Numbered from the stretch's first letter, positions 45,050 through 58,399 are shown. The stretch is DNA of 64,000 nt from Apoderus coryli (GCA_911728435.2 OU452201.1:14384001-14448000); one strand, 5' to 3'. Translations and numbers: made by a program. The notes: generated from the letters alone by a model not told the origin.

Positions 45050-48000
45050 TTATATATTCATTCAATTAATCGCGCTTATTAGTATCTCAAATTTTAGACA
45101 CAATTTTTGCTACTTTATGAATTCCATTCCTATACTTACTTTTAATAGAACTAACAATCGAAGATGACTGACATTTTTTTGCGATACTCAGTTTTAAAAC
45201 AAGTTTTACCACTGGATTACGCTACTATTTTTTGTTAGCTAACAGGAAATACTTATATCAGTTAGGTATAACAGAAAATAACCGAAATCTCAAAATTAAT
45301 TAATTCATTTGCAAAAACATTTCAGTAATTTCATACTTACATCTTCTAATAATATCCAGACTTACTTATTTGAAACTACTAAACAACATATGTGAACAAA
45401 TAAATTAATGCTAAGAATTATTGTCATTTCTGTAGATGATATTATATAAATTGACTTCTTAGATATTGAGAGCATTAATGAGATTCATTTATTCATTCAG
45501 GAAAATGAAAATTGTGTTTTAACCATCTGAGTGAATAATAGCCGTGTTATCCACGAGTAGAACACTATACTTTCTCCACGACTATTCGGAATCTGACAAA
45601 TGCATTTTAAAAATGCAAAATCTCCTTTTAAATCCAAAAATGTATACAAAATTTGACAAAATTTGCCAGGACTACCACAGCTGCTCATTTACAAATACTT
45701 GTAGAATGATTACGATATCTTTGACTATTTATTCTACAAATTTCACACTGATGCAACATTATTTAACTAATTAATTTTCCACGATACACCAACTTTAGGT
45801 TCTTACATAATTTTGGGTGATTGTAAACACAAATTAAAAAAATCATGCTCCTGCCGAAAAGTACTACATCCAGTTTAGGTATTTACTACGAACACTTTAG
45901 GTACTCGTATTTACTGCTACAGTCAAGCGTCTGTGGAGATAATCTACAGTATCATAAGATGCTGCTATTTGAGGCATTTCTAACGAAATATGTTTTACGT
46001 AGAATCTAAGACTCGACTTGTGTGATATGTGTTTAATCAACCAAGAACGTTAATTTATCACATTCTCCTACTAATTGAAATGTTTCAAAAACATTGGATA
46101 ATTTTATATTGAGAGTTGTAGAAATAACACCTATTTTTTACCCTATATTGTGGCTGTGTAAATATGAGTAAGGTATATATAATAAAAACTGACTTTAAAA
46201 AATAATTAATGCTTAGAATATCTATTGTTCCTTTGCTTTAACTTCATTTAAATATAGAGACGAGCCATGGTTATAACGAAGCGGTTTCTTCTATAGGATC
46301 AACCTATAGGTGTACTTGTAAGAGCGAAGTTATGTATATCTTATATACCAAATGGCTAATTAAACAGGGCCATTGGAAAAGGCTAATCAAAGTTTGTTTT
46401 TTTTAATTTAATCTACCTACAATATTTTAAATGTATCCATAAAGTAAGTAACATTGATAATAATAGTCTTTACATACAAAGATTTATTACGATTTATACA
46501 AGTTTATTCCAGAGGCAACTGCAATGATTATAGTTGCTGATGTAAAGTATGCTCGGGTGTCAACATCTGTTCCTACTGTGAATATATGTGGTTAGCTCAG
46601 ACTCCAAACCTTAGAAGCTCAATTGTTATTATTGCATAGATCAATCCTAATGTTCCAAAAGATTGTCTCTTGTCTAATTTTATGGGAAACTATTCCAAAC
46701 CAAGGTAGAAGCCTTTATTTATGTGGTTCTAGCCTTATTTCTTGTATAACCTCACGATAAGACACGTGGTGTGTAATATCTTATTACATGTTATTACTTG
46801 CCTGATATTTTGCAATTATTGGCCATTTCGGCCTACAGTTGATCTAAAACTTATACCCATTGATTTTGATGTAAATAAAAATGATTTTTTCATTTTGACC
46901 GCCTGCTATTCACAAACAACACAAATCAAATAATACCCTATGTCTCGAGACAAACTAAATATGTTTCTCTAACTTCGAGGTTTTCTTTGTCTTCATGCTA
47001 CAAAGGGACACTCCTCGCTTTACTTTGTGTACACCTATTTAAATTCCACTGTGTAAAATTTGTCGCGTCGCTACTCTCGTCTCTGCACTATGTTTTAACC
47101 CTAGGATACCCTTGTGTCTATTTCAAAGCTATTTTTGACGATGCGCAGCTACCAGATCCTCTAATACCAGATACGAACTTGTTTTTTTTATGAAATTGGA
47201 CACACTGACTTATCTCATGCAAAACATAAAAATATGTTTTTCTTCGTAAACAAAGTAGGTGAATTTACTGCTAAAGCTTGCTGAAGGTTGTTGCTTCATA
47301 ATTTGAAATGAAAATGAATCTTTCGCATACAGGGTATTGCGTTTTTAGTAGAACATATAGATCTACAGATAGATAGATGATTTCTTTAGTTATTGGGGCC
47401 CACCCTGGAAGTTATTAATTCATAATGTAGAAATATTCATCGGCTTTCATATGATCTAAAGTTATCCCTATATTGTATAGTAATGGTTTTCGTGTTTTTG
47501 TACTATTTTTTTTTTACAGAACTAATAGAACTATTAAATTGCTGCTAAAGGAAGACAATAATTTAGTTGCTTCAAATTCCTTTCAAAATTTCATTGAATC
47601 TGCAACACAAAATACAGGATGTTCATTAAAAATTTGTATATTTTTTGATAATATGATAATTAGTTTCTCACAATCTATTACAAAGAGGTAAAAAAATATA
47701 ATGGAAGTGGTTTTTTTCGTACTATATTAAAATATGTCAGCCTTAGTTTGTGAATGTAGCTGCAAATCATCTAAGTACACCTTAGAAAAATAAAAAACAA
47801 AATTCGATATGAGGTTTATATAATAAACCAACCCGGTTGTTTTAATTAACTCTGAATAATGGAGTTTGTCCCAAAAGATGTAATAGACGTAGTCCCAAGA
47901 GGCAAGAATATTCACAATGTATTTAATAAAATTAATTTCGATATATAATACTTTCACTTTAATATTTAAATATCTATTAAAATGGAATTGTTAGTGGGCT

Positions 48001-51000
48001 TTAAAAAACGAGTGGTTTTATTTATCGAAATTAATTAGCTTTTTGGTTTCAACATTATTGAACTGATGCTCAGTTAAAGCCGGCCCAAAAAAACTATGAT
48101 TATAGAATTGATTCGCAAACAATTATTCTCTAAAGCAAAGATTAATATACACTAATCTTTGTTTAAAGCATTGGAACAAAGATATAATTATCATATTGTG
48201 TTCATATCTTTAATGTTTCATATTAGTTTCTTATTTTTTTTACTTATTACTTATGTAGTTTTATAATTTTGGAAGAATATATTTGATAAATTTTAGGTTT
48301 TATACAGGATGATTCTAATTTGGTAATATTTATAAATATGCACATAAAATATTCAAAGCCGTAGAGAGTTTTTTTTTTCATTTCATAAATTATTGGCGAT
48401 CCGGCGGGGAAAAGGGTTTAAGTACCCGATAGATGTTTTGGGATAATCGATTGATTTTTATGTACCTTTACTTAGTAATTTTCGATTTGTGCCAGAAGTT
48501 GTCCTCCTATATTTATACCGTTCTTTGATTGGAAAAATTTAAATATTATTGTTATTATATCTCGTTTTTCGTTATTTTTGACTTATACCCTTTTCCACAT
48601 TATATACTTATTTCTACCAATTTTTTCTCAAATTTGAATTTACCTGTATATCTTTATATATTATATAACATATACCTATAACTAATAATGAAATGAACTA
48701 TTAAATAATTTAAGGAATAATTGACAGAGTTTAGTATATACAAATAATATGATATGAAAAATGTTTTAGATAAATATTAGATATACCTAGTGACGTAAGT
48801 GGTAAAACGAAACATTTTTATTTATCTAATAAGTACCTACTAATTCATTGTATGACTGAGATTTAATATTATTCACCCAAGTATACTTAAATTAATAATA
48901 ATAATATTTAATCTGTCATCACAACAAATAGATAATAATAATTGTTATTGTAAGCCTGTAAAAATATTTTAGAGGTCATATCAAAATGGTTTAAAAATTT
49001 CTATATTTATGATGCTTAATGCCATTTTTCAGTTGTCAAATAAAGGGACTAAAAGCAGAGACGCATTATTATATATCTGATAGCTTTAGCTAGGAACTGA
49101 ACTGATTGCAGAAAAATAAAATACTATCAAATTAAAAAAAAAATGCATATGCCCTATTATAGCAGAATACTGATAATCTGAAATGTGGTTGATCCAGTCG
49201 AGCAGATATTTCAGACTTTTAAATATCACAATTGCAGTAAAAATAAAGAACATGTAAAAAAATTATCTCAATATTGAAACACCATTTGCATTATCCGAAA
49301 GAAGCTCAACATTGCAACACAGTTGAAATATGTTTAAACCGTTTTTTTAAGACCATTCATTATTATCTAATTGCACATCATCACGCGTCACAACTTTTTC
49401 TCAATATCGCCCATTTATGTAAAATATGCATACTAATACCACGAAGATATGAGTAATATACACTACTTATAAAAGTAATATTGTTATTGACGTAACAAGT
49501 CCAAAAATAAGTATATATTTTAGAAAGAATTGATTCAAGCTTGAAGAAAATTAGAGAGAGATAAACCAGTCTTCAAATTGATTTATGATATAATATTGAG
49601 CAAACATCTATGATTGTTGATCTATTCTCTATTCTATCTATCTATTTTAGGATTTAAAAAAAAATACGAGTTATACAGAGTATACAAATCATGCGTCCAT
49701 TTAGATGTTCAGTCACATAAATAAAAATGTCTGTGAAGATAGTAAAAAAAATAATATACACCCACATGAAACAAAGTTTTAAATTCAATTTCAAAATCGT
49801 AGTTATCCTTAATGAAAAAAGAAAATTATGTAACAAATTGCTATCACAAATTTATTTTAATAAAGTGACACAAAATTCCGGTTCCTTATTCACAACAATA
49901 GTTTATGTTAATCAAACAATAATTAGTTTCCTTTTAAAAACAGGCTTCAGTATACTGAAAATCTAAGCAAAATTTGGCACCCTGTATTTCTCGATTCATA
50001 TTTGTTTTATACCAAAATATGTTTATTATAAGGAAATTGCACTGATGAAATATGTATATAAAATATTTTTAAGGTATAGTTTGAGAAAATAAGATTGTAC
50101 TGAAAATTTGATGAATATTATTATCATAAAATTGGTTTTCTTGTATACTTCCTATTCGATAAGGCATTTCATTTAGGTATTTATTTTTCATGAGACTAAA
50201 GGAGATAAATTATAATAAAACTCAAATAAATTATTTTTAATGGTTTTATACGCACGAATATAACAGAAATTACATGTTTCACTTGGTTATTTTAGCTGTA
50301 TAAAATTATGAAATTGAGGCGCATTTCGAAATAAAAAAGATTAAACAATGTAACAATGTTTTTAAGTTAAAACAATTTTGATTAATTTTAAAAAGTTATG
50401 AACCAACAAAAAAAAGAAAAACTTTTATATAAAAGTTGTCAAAGAATATACTTTTACCATTGTTTTTTCTTCTATTTTACCAGAAGCGTATAAATAACAA
50501 ATATCGCGATATTAGATGTGCGGTTAATATTTACATGTATTTTTTTTTATCTTCTTCCACAATCCACTTACATCCAGTTATCAATACTTGTGGCTTGAAC
50601 AGCAGTTGCACTGAAATCCAAGTGTGCAAATGTTTTTTAACCAAAGCTCTTGCGTCTGATGGTCTCAAATAGCGGCAAGAGAATGAAGATAATTGACACT
50701 CTAGAAGCTCTCTTATAATAAACGTGATTTCATTGAGATTATAATCGATATAACAATAGTGTATTAATTAATTGAGTGAAACTGGCGAACCTGTGACCAA
50801 AAATTAAGTATTACAAATTCAAATTATCAAACGAGAATATAGAATTAACATCTACAATTTTTGCTATAATTGTAAATAAATGTTTATGATATATTATGCT
50901 ATGTGTTTTGAAATTTAAAGCACCAAGGGTAATTACTAATTTGCGGCCTAGAGACATAAAGAATGTATGAAATTTATTTAGATAAGTGAATGCAAACGTC

Positions 51001-52650
51001 CAATAATGTTTTTCTAAGCACGAATTATGTCGTACTGAATATTTTAAATGCAACTTTTAAGAATTATATTTATATTTGTTTATAACTGAATATGCCATCA
51101 GTGATTTATTGAGTTACACTTTTCACTGCATTCAAATTATTAATAAATAAACAAATTACCTATCTTATCGATGGCAAAGATCGACAACGTCCCATGTCAG
51201 TATTTGTTGTTAAACAGCAACCTTCTATGCAATATTCTGCAGAATTTATCTTTATGCCTTTAAATATGTAACAGTTTAACATGTATCGGCTGACACAACC
51301 TCATAATATCTCGGAAACGGCAACAGAAGTGCAGAACAAAAACCTTCTAACTCCTACATAATATAAGGTTGTAGAAATAAAAAGCACATAAGAAGTAAGC
51401 CACGCTAGCGTAGCTTCCTTCTTCTTGGTAAAAATGCTCATTTCACAACCTTCTGTGTCAAACTTAATATTTGTATTATACCACTAAAATTATCGTGATG
51501 TTTACACTAATTTAATATCTTATATTTATACAAAAAAAATTACACAAAATAATGCAGTGGATGAATTATGTAGAATTGCTGCTTACAATGATTATTTTAA
51601 TATTTATTATATTATAATATTAAGTCAGATATCTATTTTTGTAAATACATTTTGTCTAGATGTAAGTATCACATGTTTCACATTTATTTAATTAAGAAAC
51701 TTATCACATTTTTATAAAATAAGTTTTCAATCTGTATAGATGTCATATTATTCAGATGAACTAAAAAAATAAACATTCTGAAGTAAAGCAAGTTTTTGTT
51801 ATTACAACTTAGGCTGAGTTTTGGCAATATTCTCCAAGAATTCGCATTGTGAGTATATGCGAGCCTCGTTTTGTCGCGGGTGAATAGTGCGTTTGCATTT
51901 TTATATCCTTCTTAGGTATGTATTTTGGAGATAAAAATCGAAATTTATGCCAATGATGTTCTTTAAATAATATTTTATGACTTTTGGATTGATTGGATAA
52001 GATAAAGTTGAGTTAATGCTACAATTTCTGGATTTACCCATTGTTGCAGGTATGTATTAAAAACATTCAACAATAAATACGACATTGAGGTCCAAAATTA
52101 CTTTGAATCGAATAATTATTATAATGGTTTCGAATGTTTCTCTAGTAATGGATTAGGTATTCTAGAAAATTCTGGAGAGCTACTACAAAAAATATTGTTT
52201 GAGACACGTATATAAATCAGGTGTTTTAAGGTTCATTTGGATTCGGCTGGAACCGCGGCCGGAAGCAACAATATTCATCATAGAAACCGCATTTTAGGTA
52301 CTTGTTACAAAAAATAGCTAAGTTGGTAAATTGTTGTCGAATTAATATTAATTTTTTCTTTATGTCAACATTTTCACAATAAAAATCGTACAAAAAAAAC
52401 TTTTAGGGTTAGCTATATAAGGATTAAAAAAATAATATTTCCTTCTCATTATAGGAATATAGAAAAAATCTCTCATAACTGAAAATATACCATGCATTCT
52501 TTTCATGATAGCCAGAAAGAAATCTCTAGTAGTTTTCGAGATTATTGAATATGCCACTTCGAAAAATCAGCATGCGTACGCTTCCATTCGAATGACGATT
52601 GGAGAGATCTCTGTCTGTACGATTCCCTTATAACCTTATAGTCTGATTAA
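45050..52650. other. Long AT-rich stretch, no supported gene
   Basis: Open frames here are short and of AT-driven composition. ACAGGGT- or CACCCTGT-like termini occur at about 47328, 48303 (ACAGGAT variant) and 49975. CAACAATA- and TATA-rich strings abound. I saw no RNA gene. Confidence 0.45.
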
Positions 52651-52654
52651 ACGG

Positions 52655-52712
52655 AATTAGCCTGAGGCTCCGCTAATTTAAACAAAATCACGTGCATAGG
52701 TAGGCATTTTGT
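52655..52712 (+). repeat. Dispersed repeat, copy 1 (partner at 54.77 kb)
   Basis: AATTAGCCTGAGGCTCCGCT then AATTTAAACAAAATCACGTG here corresponds to AATTAGACGGAGGGCCTGCT then TATTTAAACAAAATCCCGTG at 54767-54806. A (CTC)n run lies just downstream at 52732-52748. Confidence 0.55.
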
Positions 52713-53419
52713 CTGCTATGCCAGAAAATTCCTCCTCCTCCTCCTCCTTATGTCTTTAGGTTATATATATAATATAAACTTGTTACCAACTAAGCTTCAG
52801 AGTACTTATATAATATTTAACACCAGCGGAAACAAGACCAGACCAAAATTTGTATTTCCAAATTATTATTTAAAATAAAAAAAAAACTATAATTATCAAA
52901 TCAAACTGACATTAGCTTTTTTTAATTATGTTTCTAATTTTGATGGTGTTCGTTTTCTATTTTACATAATTTTCTTTGTTGCCGTAAATTGCAAAATATA
53001 GTTGCTTATATTATTTACTAAATATATCTCATCACACATTATTCAAATAATTCCAAACAGTGTAAAACATTATCAATCAATAATTCTACTCGGTTTTGTC
53101 AATACTAACCATCTAATAACAAATTAAACAATTCACCTCATAAAACATTCGGATACAATTTGTAAACAAATCGTTTAAGTTGTTTTCCATACCATGAGCA
53201 AACAACTCTATTATATACAGTAGTCACATGTGAATTACTTATTGAAAAGAACAATTTCATGGTTAGTTGAGCAACTCCTCTCCAGGCGCAACTAACATAG
53301 CCCGGAAAACTTTTCTGAAAAGTTGCTTGTTGTTTTTGTGTTATATTCCATTATTTTTGTAGTGTATATATGAGAGTGTAGGATCTTGCATTAGAAGAGT
53401 ATCATGATCTAACAAAATA

Positions 53420-53543
53420 ATGTCGTGCCACGGGATTTTAGCTCTTCTATCTTTACAATTTGTTATGTTTTTATTGTTCTGCGTATTTGGGAGTTACAGT
53501 CATGGCAAGAATAGTACAAACATGTTGGATCAGAAATATGCGA
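53420..53543 (+). CDS. Candidate first coding exon with a signal peptide
   Basis: ATG at 53420 opens 41 codons plus one base before a consensus donor (GCGA then GTAAGTAAA, GT at 53544-53545). The peptide starts MSCHGILALLSLQFVMFLLF and continues CVFGSYSHGKNSTN. It has a hydrophobic core of about 16 residues ending in small or polar residues, as in a secretory signal, and an N-glycosylation sequon (NST). The frame closes soon after the donor, as expected if an intron follows. No downstream exon was found in the window, so the protein is unknown. A chance frame is the alternative. Confidence 0.4.
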
Positions 53544-54304
53544 GTAAGTAAATAGTAGTATATGTCTTAAAACGTGTGCAAAGTGATACTTTTCCGCACA
53601 CGATGAACGTTAACTGAACAACGCGCGAGCTCAAATTAGCCACTAGTTAATAATATCGTTTTTATTTGAAGTCATAGGTTTTCATACTTTTGGAGGCGCC
53701 ATAATTAATAAAATTATTTTAATCTTACACAATCTTCCTCTCGTTCATTGCTGGCAATGCAGGATGCAACTGGTTACATTTTCTGCAAGTTCTGGCAGTA
53801 ATTTGACCACATTGTCCGTCTAAACTAAATAATATCATAAGAACTTAACTTAATTCGAATAATTATTTGCATTAATTTTTAAATATTTTGAGACGCCTTA
53901 TATAATTGTTGTTTCTAATTTACTTATAAACGTCGTCGTCCAAATGTCATTAATTTGATATTTCCATGGTTACATAAAAATATTTTTTTAGAACATACAT
54001 TCCTACATAAAAGTGGCTTTATTCAGTAAAGCGATGATTTTGTTATAATCTTTGAGTAAAGTAAATCATCAAATTTAAATATTTTTTCTGAGAACTTTTT
54101 TTGGCTAAAACAAATTATTTATTCAAAAACAGTTGAACATGGGTACATGGAAGCGTGAAGAACAAGTACCTACTCCAAAGTGAATTGGAAATCTAAGAAT
54201 ATAATCATATATAGGGTGTTCCATTTAAAATAACGAAATTGGTGTAGACTTATTCCGTGATAATTGGAAGTGGGACAAAAGTGAAAATATGTTAGAAGTT
54301 TATA

Positions 54305-54705
54305 TTAGAGAGACCAACTGTAGTAACCAAATATGTCGCGTAAAACCTGTATATATAATATCTGATGTTTGTTCGTCGGTCCTGCCATTTGATTCCAAAG
54401 AATTCTTCTAAGACATCGTTGATGGTACTTCTCTAGGGCTTTAAAATGCCTCCAAAAAGTCGTCCAAGACTCACAGCTATACGTAAGGGTAGGAACTACA
54501 ATAGCATTATACACTCGCATCGAAGGTCAAAAGATGCGCTGGCCCAGCGTATACAGTGCTGAATTTCATCATCGATTTTGCGTTCGTCGCGAGGTAAGAG
54601 AAACTCTCGATGTTCTGAAGTCTGTCTCCGTTAACTTGAATATGTGGTGGGACAGCACCCTTCCGAGAGTGGGAGAAGACGATTGGATAAAATTCTTGCA
54701 AGAAC
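54305..54705 (-). pseudogene. LINE reverse transcriptase C-terminal region, frameshifted
   Basis: One minus frame gives HIQVNGDRLQNIESFSYLAT. The next gives MRVYNAIVVPTLTYSCESWT followed by LEKYHQRCLRRILWNQM. These are the post-YADD region ('NG..L.....F.YLG') and the thumb ('LPTL.Y..E.W....L...H.RCLR.IL') found in many animal endonuclease-reverse transcriptase LINEs. About 25 residues between them are disturbed and the frame changes once. No upstream RT core is attached. The plus-strand frame at 54534-54716 is a shadow. Confidence 0.75.
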
Positions 54706-54764
54706 CTTTCCGGTGAAGGAGAGGAGAGGAGTGAGATACCACGATAATAATAAGAGCTACACGA

Positions 54765-54835
54765 ATTAGACGGAGGGCCTGCTTATTTAAACAAAATCCC
54801 GTGTACCTACCTACCTACCTACTGTGTCACACAAT
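54765..54835 (+). repeat. Dispersed repeat, copy 2, with (CCTA)n run
   Basis: Second copy of the 52655 repeat, here followed by a short ACCTACCTACCTACCTAC microsatellite. It lies directly beside the LINE fragment and might be part of the same insertion. Confidence 0.5.
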
Positions 54836-54839
54836 TAAT

Positions 54840-56390
54840 TTTATTAAAATTAACATTCATGTATAGAATAATAAATATTATCATATATTATAAAAGTTCC
54901 TATCAAATTCATTAAAATCTTTGCCATAACTAAATATACCTACGAATTTATATAAATATTTATTTTGATTAGGTATTTGTTTTTGTTTTTTGATAAAATT
55001 TTTGAAGTTAAATATTTTGTTTTCTGCAAAATATATAATTCAAATTTATTTGTTTTTAATATTTAACATAGGTACTCTCATAATGTGGAATTGCTGCATA
55101 CAGCAACAATTCAATCCACTTAAATTTATTAGGTATTATATGTTTCTATCAAAATGCAGTTTCCGACAGTATTTTTAATATATTTTGATGATTTGATGGA
55201 AATATTTAAAATATTTACACAGAGAACATATTATTTCCATTAATAATTAACATTACGTTTCGGTTTTAAAGCAAAATATGTGGATTGGGTTGTGTTATAT
55301 ATTAGGCCTTCCCATATTGGATTTGAATCTGATTAAATATAAAAATTATTAAAAGATATATAAAGTAGTAACTGTGCATACTTCTGGTACAAATGGAACT
55401 CATTAACAATACGCAATGAGGTTTATGAATGTTTCGCCATAAATTTCAATTGGCTCATATTGTAATATGATGATGATAGATAAGAACCTATAATTCATTT
55501 CATCAGGAAGGTCTGTATAGAAAAGTTCACTTTGTTCGTTTGGATATTTGTGCAGTTTCTTTCGTAATAGGTATATGTGGTAGCAACCAGAGTTTTACAA
55601 TACTCGTATTTTATCCATAACAAACCGTTTATGAACGAATTGTAAGTAAAAGTGTTGATATGACACACAACAAACCTACTTTAATTTTTGGCGGTTCTAC
55701 AGCTCTGCATCCGCCCCTGGCGATAAGGTCTAATTAACAGTAGCAAAAGGTCAAATTAGAATAGAGGGTGCATTTGTTGTCACAGTGTTACATCATAGTT
55801 TCATAGTTTTTGAAACAAAACCTCTATAGATTTTAAGATTATGAATAAAAAATTAATGAGCTCAAATAATTAAATTTAGCAAGCTTATTTGCTATTTTTC
55901 CAACTTTCGTAATTTCACAATGAATTTGCCTATGTTGTCAGGATTACTATTGCAGATGAAATGATTCATAATTTTCGTCAAAACATAATAATATTGAGCA
56001 TTTATTAATACTAAAAAAGTTAAATAATATATTATAAATTCTATTCCAAATATTAACTTTACTTCAAACAAACTATCTTTTAAAGAAGATATAGAATGCT
56101 GTGTTTGTTCTTTTAGATAATACATACATGTTAACGTCAAACATTTTAACTTGAGATTCAAACAGATAAGCAAAAGCACTTTGCTGTGACGAGACAATCT
56201 AATTTGCGATGACTTTTTTCTACTTCCTCCTTACGAACAATAATAGTTGGATTTTGAAAATCTCACAAGCAAATCCCTTTTGGAATTCCATATAATATAT
56301 AACTCAATCTACTGTCTACATAGGTTGTGTTCTGAAAAAAAAAACGACTCTCAAATTTTCCTCAGCGTGAGTTGTTACTATAAATCTGTT
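54840..56390. other. AT-rich intergenic DNA
   Basis: No gene was recognised. Confidence 0.5.
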
Positions 56391-56394
56391 GATA

Positions 56395-56500
56395 TGTTTT
56401 TTCGGTTCGTAAATTGTAGTTTGTTTCACTTTTCTATATCTAATGATATATTATACAGTGTCGACAACTTATGTTGAATAAATTTCTATCATTTATCTCG
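56395..56500 (+). repeat. tRNA-like module tail, copy C
   Basis: TTTTTTCGGTTCGTAAATTG, then GTTTGTTTCACTTTTC and TATATCTAATGATATATTAT, align with the sequence after the T-run of copy A (minus strand, about 31500-31400: GTTTATTTCATTTTTC, TATATCGGTGATATACTATA, then CAACTTAGTTGAATA versus CAACTTATGTTGAATA). The tRNA-like head is not clear in this copy. Confidence 0.5.
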
Positions 56501-56590
56501 TGTTGCAAGCTGCAATGAGAAATAACAATGCATTTTGGCAGTGTGTAATGTATGTTATCGACGTAGGACTGCGCACAGACAGCATAGTAC

Positions 56591-56745
56591 GGACTGTAGG
56601 AGATTTTGGCTATGTCACGTTAGTTTTACTGATATAACACCTGTCCTACAATCCGGAGACGTGGGTTCGAATCCCACTTGTGTCATAGATTTTTTTTTCG
56701 GTACGTAAATATTAGTTTATTTCATTTACCAGTGTAGTATAGTAA
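56591..56745 (+). repeat. tRNA-like module, copy B
   Basis: GTTAGTTTTACTGATATAAC makes a D-arm-like hairpin (GTTA/TAAC). CCTGTCCTACAATCCGG sits where an anticodon arm would be. GTGGG-TTCGAAT-CCCAC is a perfect T-arm carrying the B box GGTTCGAATCC (56664-56674). CTTGTGTCATAGA and a T9 run follow, then GTACGTAAATATTAGTTTAT. The acceptor stem does not pair and the anticodon loop lacks U33, so it is not a working tRNA. GGACTGTAGGA (56591-56601) pairs with TCCTACAATCC (56644-56654) at 10 of 11 positions. Copies A and C show it is a dispersed tRNA-derived repeat. Confidence 0.6.
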
Positions 56746-56924
56746 GGTTTGTGTTTCTATGAAAATGAATTAAAATATAGAACCTGTTTCTAAATATAGA
56801 ATTTAAAAGTACTAGTACTTTCGTAGACATCCTAAAATTATTTTCACCAAAAAAATTAATTTAATTGGTAACTAAGAATTATTTTCAATGCACCATGCGC
56901 CAGTGGCAACCAAATTTCAAAAGA

Positions 56925-57075
56925 CCCTGATGAGATCTTATTTGGTAAGTATTTGGGAAACTTGCTTTTGAAAGAACATCATATTCGTAATCAAGGAAGC
57001 TGCAAATGTGAATTTCCATCAAATCCTCCGCATCAAATATTCCCTTCCCATACAAGTGTGGGAGGTTTCTTTTCT
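56925..57075 (+). repeat. Dispersed repeat, copy 2 (partner at 23.1 kb)
   Basis: ATATTCGTAATCAAGGAAGC and ATTTCCATCA match the copy at 23228-23275. TTCCCTTCCCATACAAGTGT stands in for TTCCCTCTATACTATGTATA of that copy. Confidence 0.5.
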
Positions 57076-57079
57076 GTTT

Positions 57080-58165
57080 CTAGGGGTCCAAAACTTTAAA
57101 ATTAACTTGTTTTGGTAAAAATATTTTTTTTAGATATAAACTATGGAGGATCTCATACAACCTATAATTTATGTTAATCGAGTGATTTTATAGGGGCTGG
57201 GTTTGGAACTGCATTTATTTGTAAATATTCATAAAGATTATTGCTGCAGAATCAGTCTATAGTGGAATTTCATTTCAAATCTTATGTGTTTGACATTCCG
57301 TATAAATTTGGCAACATCGTAAAACGTACGTACGTATATTAGCATAGATATCTTAATCTGTTTGGTTTCACCAGTAAAAAGCTGATTGTTGAGCTTGTGT
57401 TTTACTCAGCTCCACACCACACCATAAAGCATTCGTTTTCTCACTCGGATTAGGTATATGTGAGAAAGCAATATTTGAAATTTAAATGAACTTAACAAAG
57501 GATAAATGAGATGCAGGAACTGACCTGTTTACACAAAAGGTACAACTAGAATGGCATATTAGAAAAAGTAACTTTACAGTGCGAAACGCGTTATAAGCTC
57601 GTTTCCTATTGGGGTTTGAATAATTTTAAAGTCAGAAATATTGAGATAGTGTTAAATAAAACATTAGTACATAGGTTAATTATTCTAATACAATCAGAAT
57701 AATAATAAGAATTAAAAACATATCAAAATTTAAAAAATAGTACAGTAAAGGTGCAAGTTGGAATGTGAATAAAGTTATTAAATCTAAAGTAGCAGCACTT
57801 AAGTAGATATATTCTTGGGAATACGGTTCTAATTGAATGAAGTTTAAATTAAAATAATGTTTCATATCGCATGCACAATGTTTCGGCAATGTTTGCTTTC
57901 TTCACGTAAAATTTCTTATCAATATTGGATTTTCATTTGGATCATTAACTTATACCTATGTACCTAATACTTATATTTTTATATCTAATTTATTCAGAAT
58001 TTGATTTAGCACTAAGTCAAACGTTCTAGGAATTAAAATTAATTCAGTTGACACCAAATTGCAGCGTAAACAAAAACTTTCTTTTGTGGTTTGTATTGCG
58101 TTCGCAGTCAGATAAATGATTATGAGTGACGTTAAAACCGGTATAAAAATGCGACAGGACGCGCT
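57080..58165. other. AT-rich intergenic DNA
   Basis: No gene was recognised. The minus frame 57680-57889 is Leu/Ile/Phe-rich without a domain. Confidence 0.45.
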
Positions 58166-58167
58166 AA

Positions 58168-58398
58168 GGAATCGATGGAAATAAGAAAGCTGACTTTATA
58201 GGAAGGCCGAGCCCAAAGAAAATAACTAACCTTCCATCGCTAGTTAGGAATAGGCTAAGGATAATAACAGGGTTCATGACTGCTCATGCAACAGTAAAGG
58301 ATTTCTGTAAAGAGTTAGTTATTTTAACGGCGGATTTATGTAACAAGGACCGAAAAAATAGTTTACGGGTATCCAATAGGAGACCTGAAAATGTTTGA
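58168..58398 (+). pseudogene. LINE RNase H end and C-terminal domain fragment
   Basis: A 76-codon open frame without a suitable ATG reads GIDGNKKADFIGR, the last RNase H motif (GI.GN..AD). Then comes LPSLVRNRLRIITGFMTAHA, the 'R..LR...G..TGH' block that follows RNase H in I/R1-type LINEs, then LCNKD where the first Cys of the C-terminal zinc motif would fall. The linker between these blocks is short, so there is an internal deletion. The stop is TGA at 58396-58398. Confidence 0.75.
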
Positions 58399-58399
58399 C

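Noticed and set aside
56591..56692. A functional tRNA gene
   Set aside because: T-arm and D-arm are good, but the acceptor stem does not pair, the anticodon stem has mismatches and position 33 is C. Related copies elsewhere show it is a repeat.
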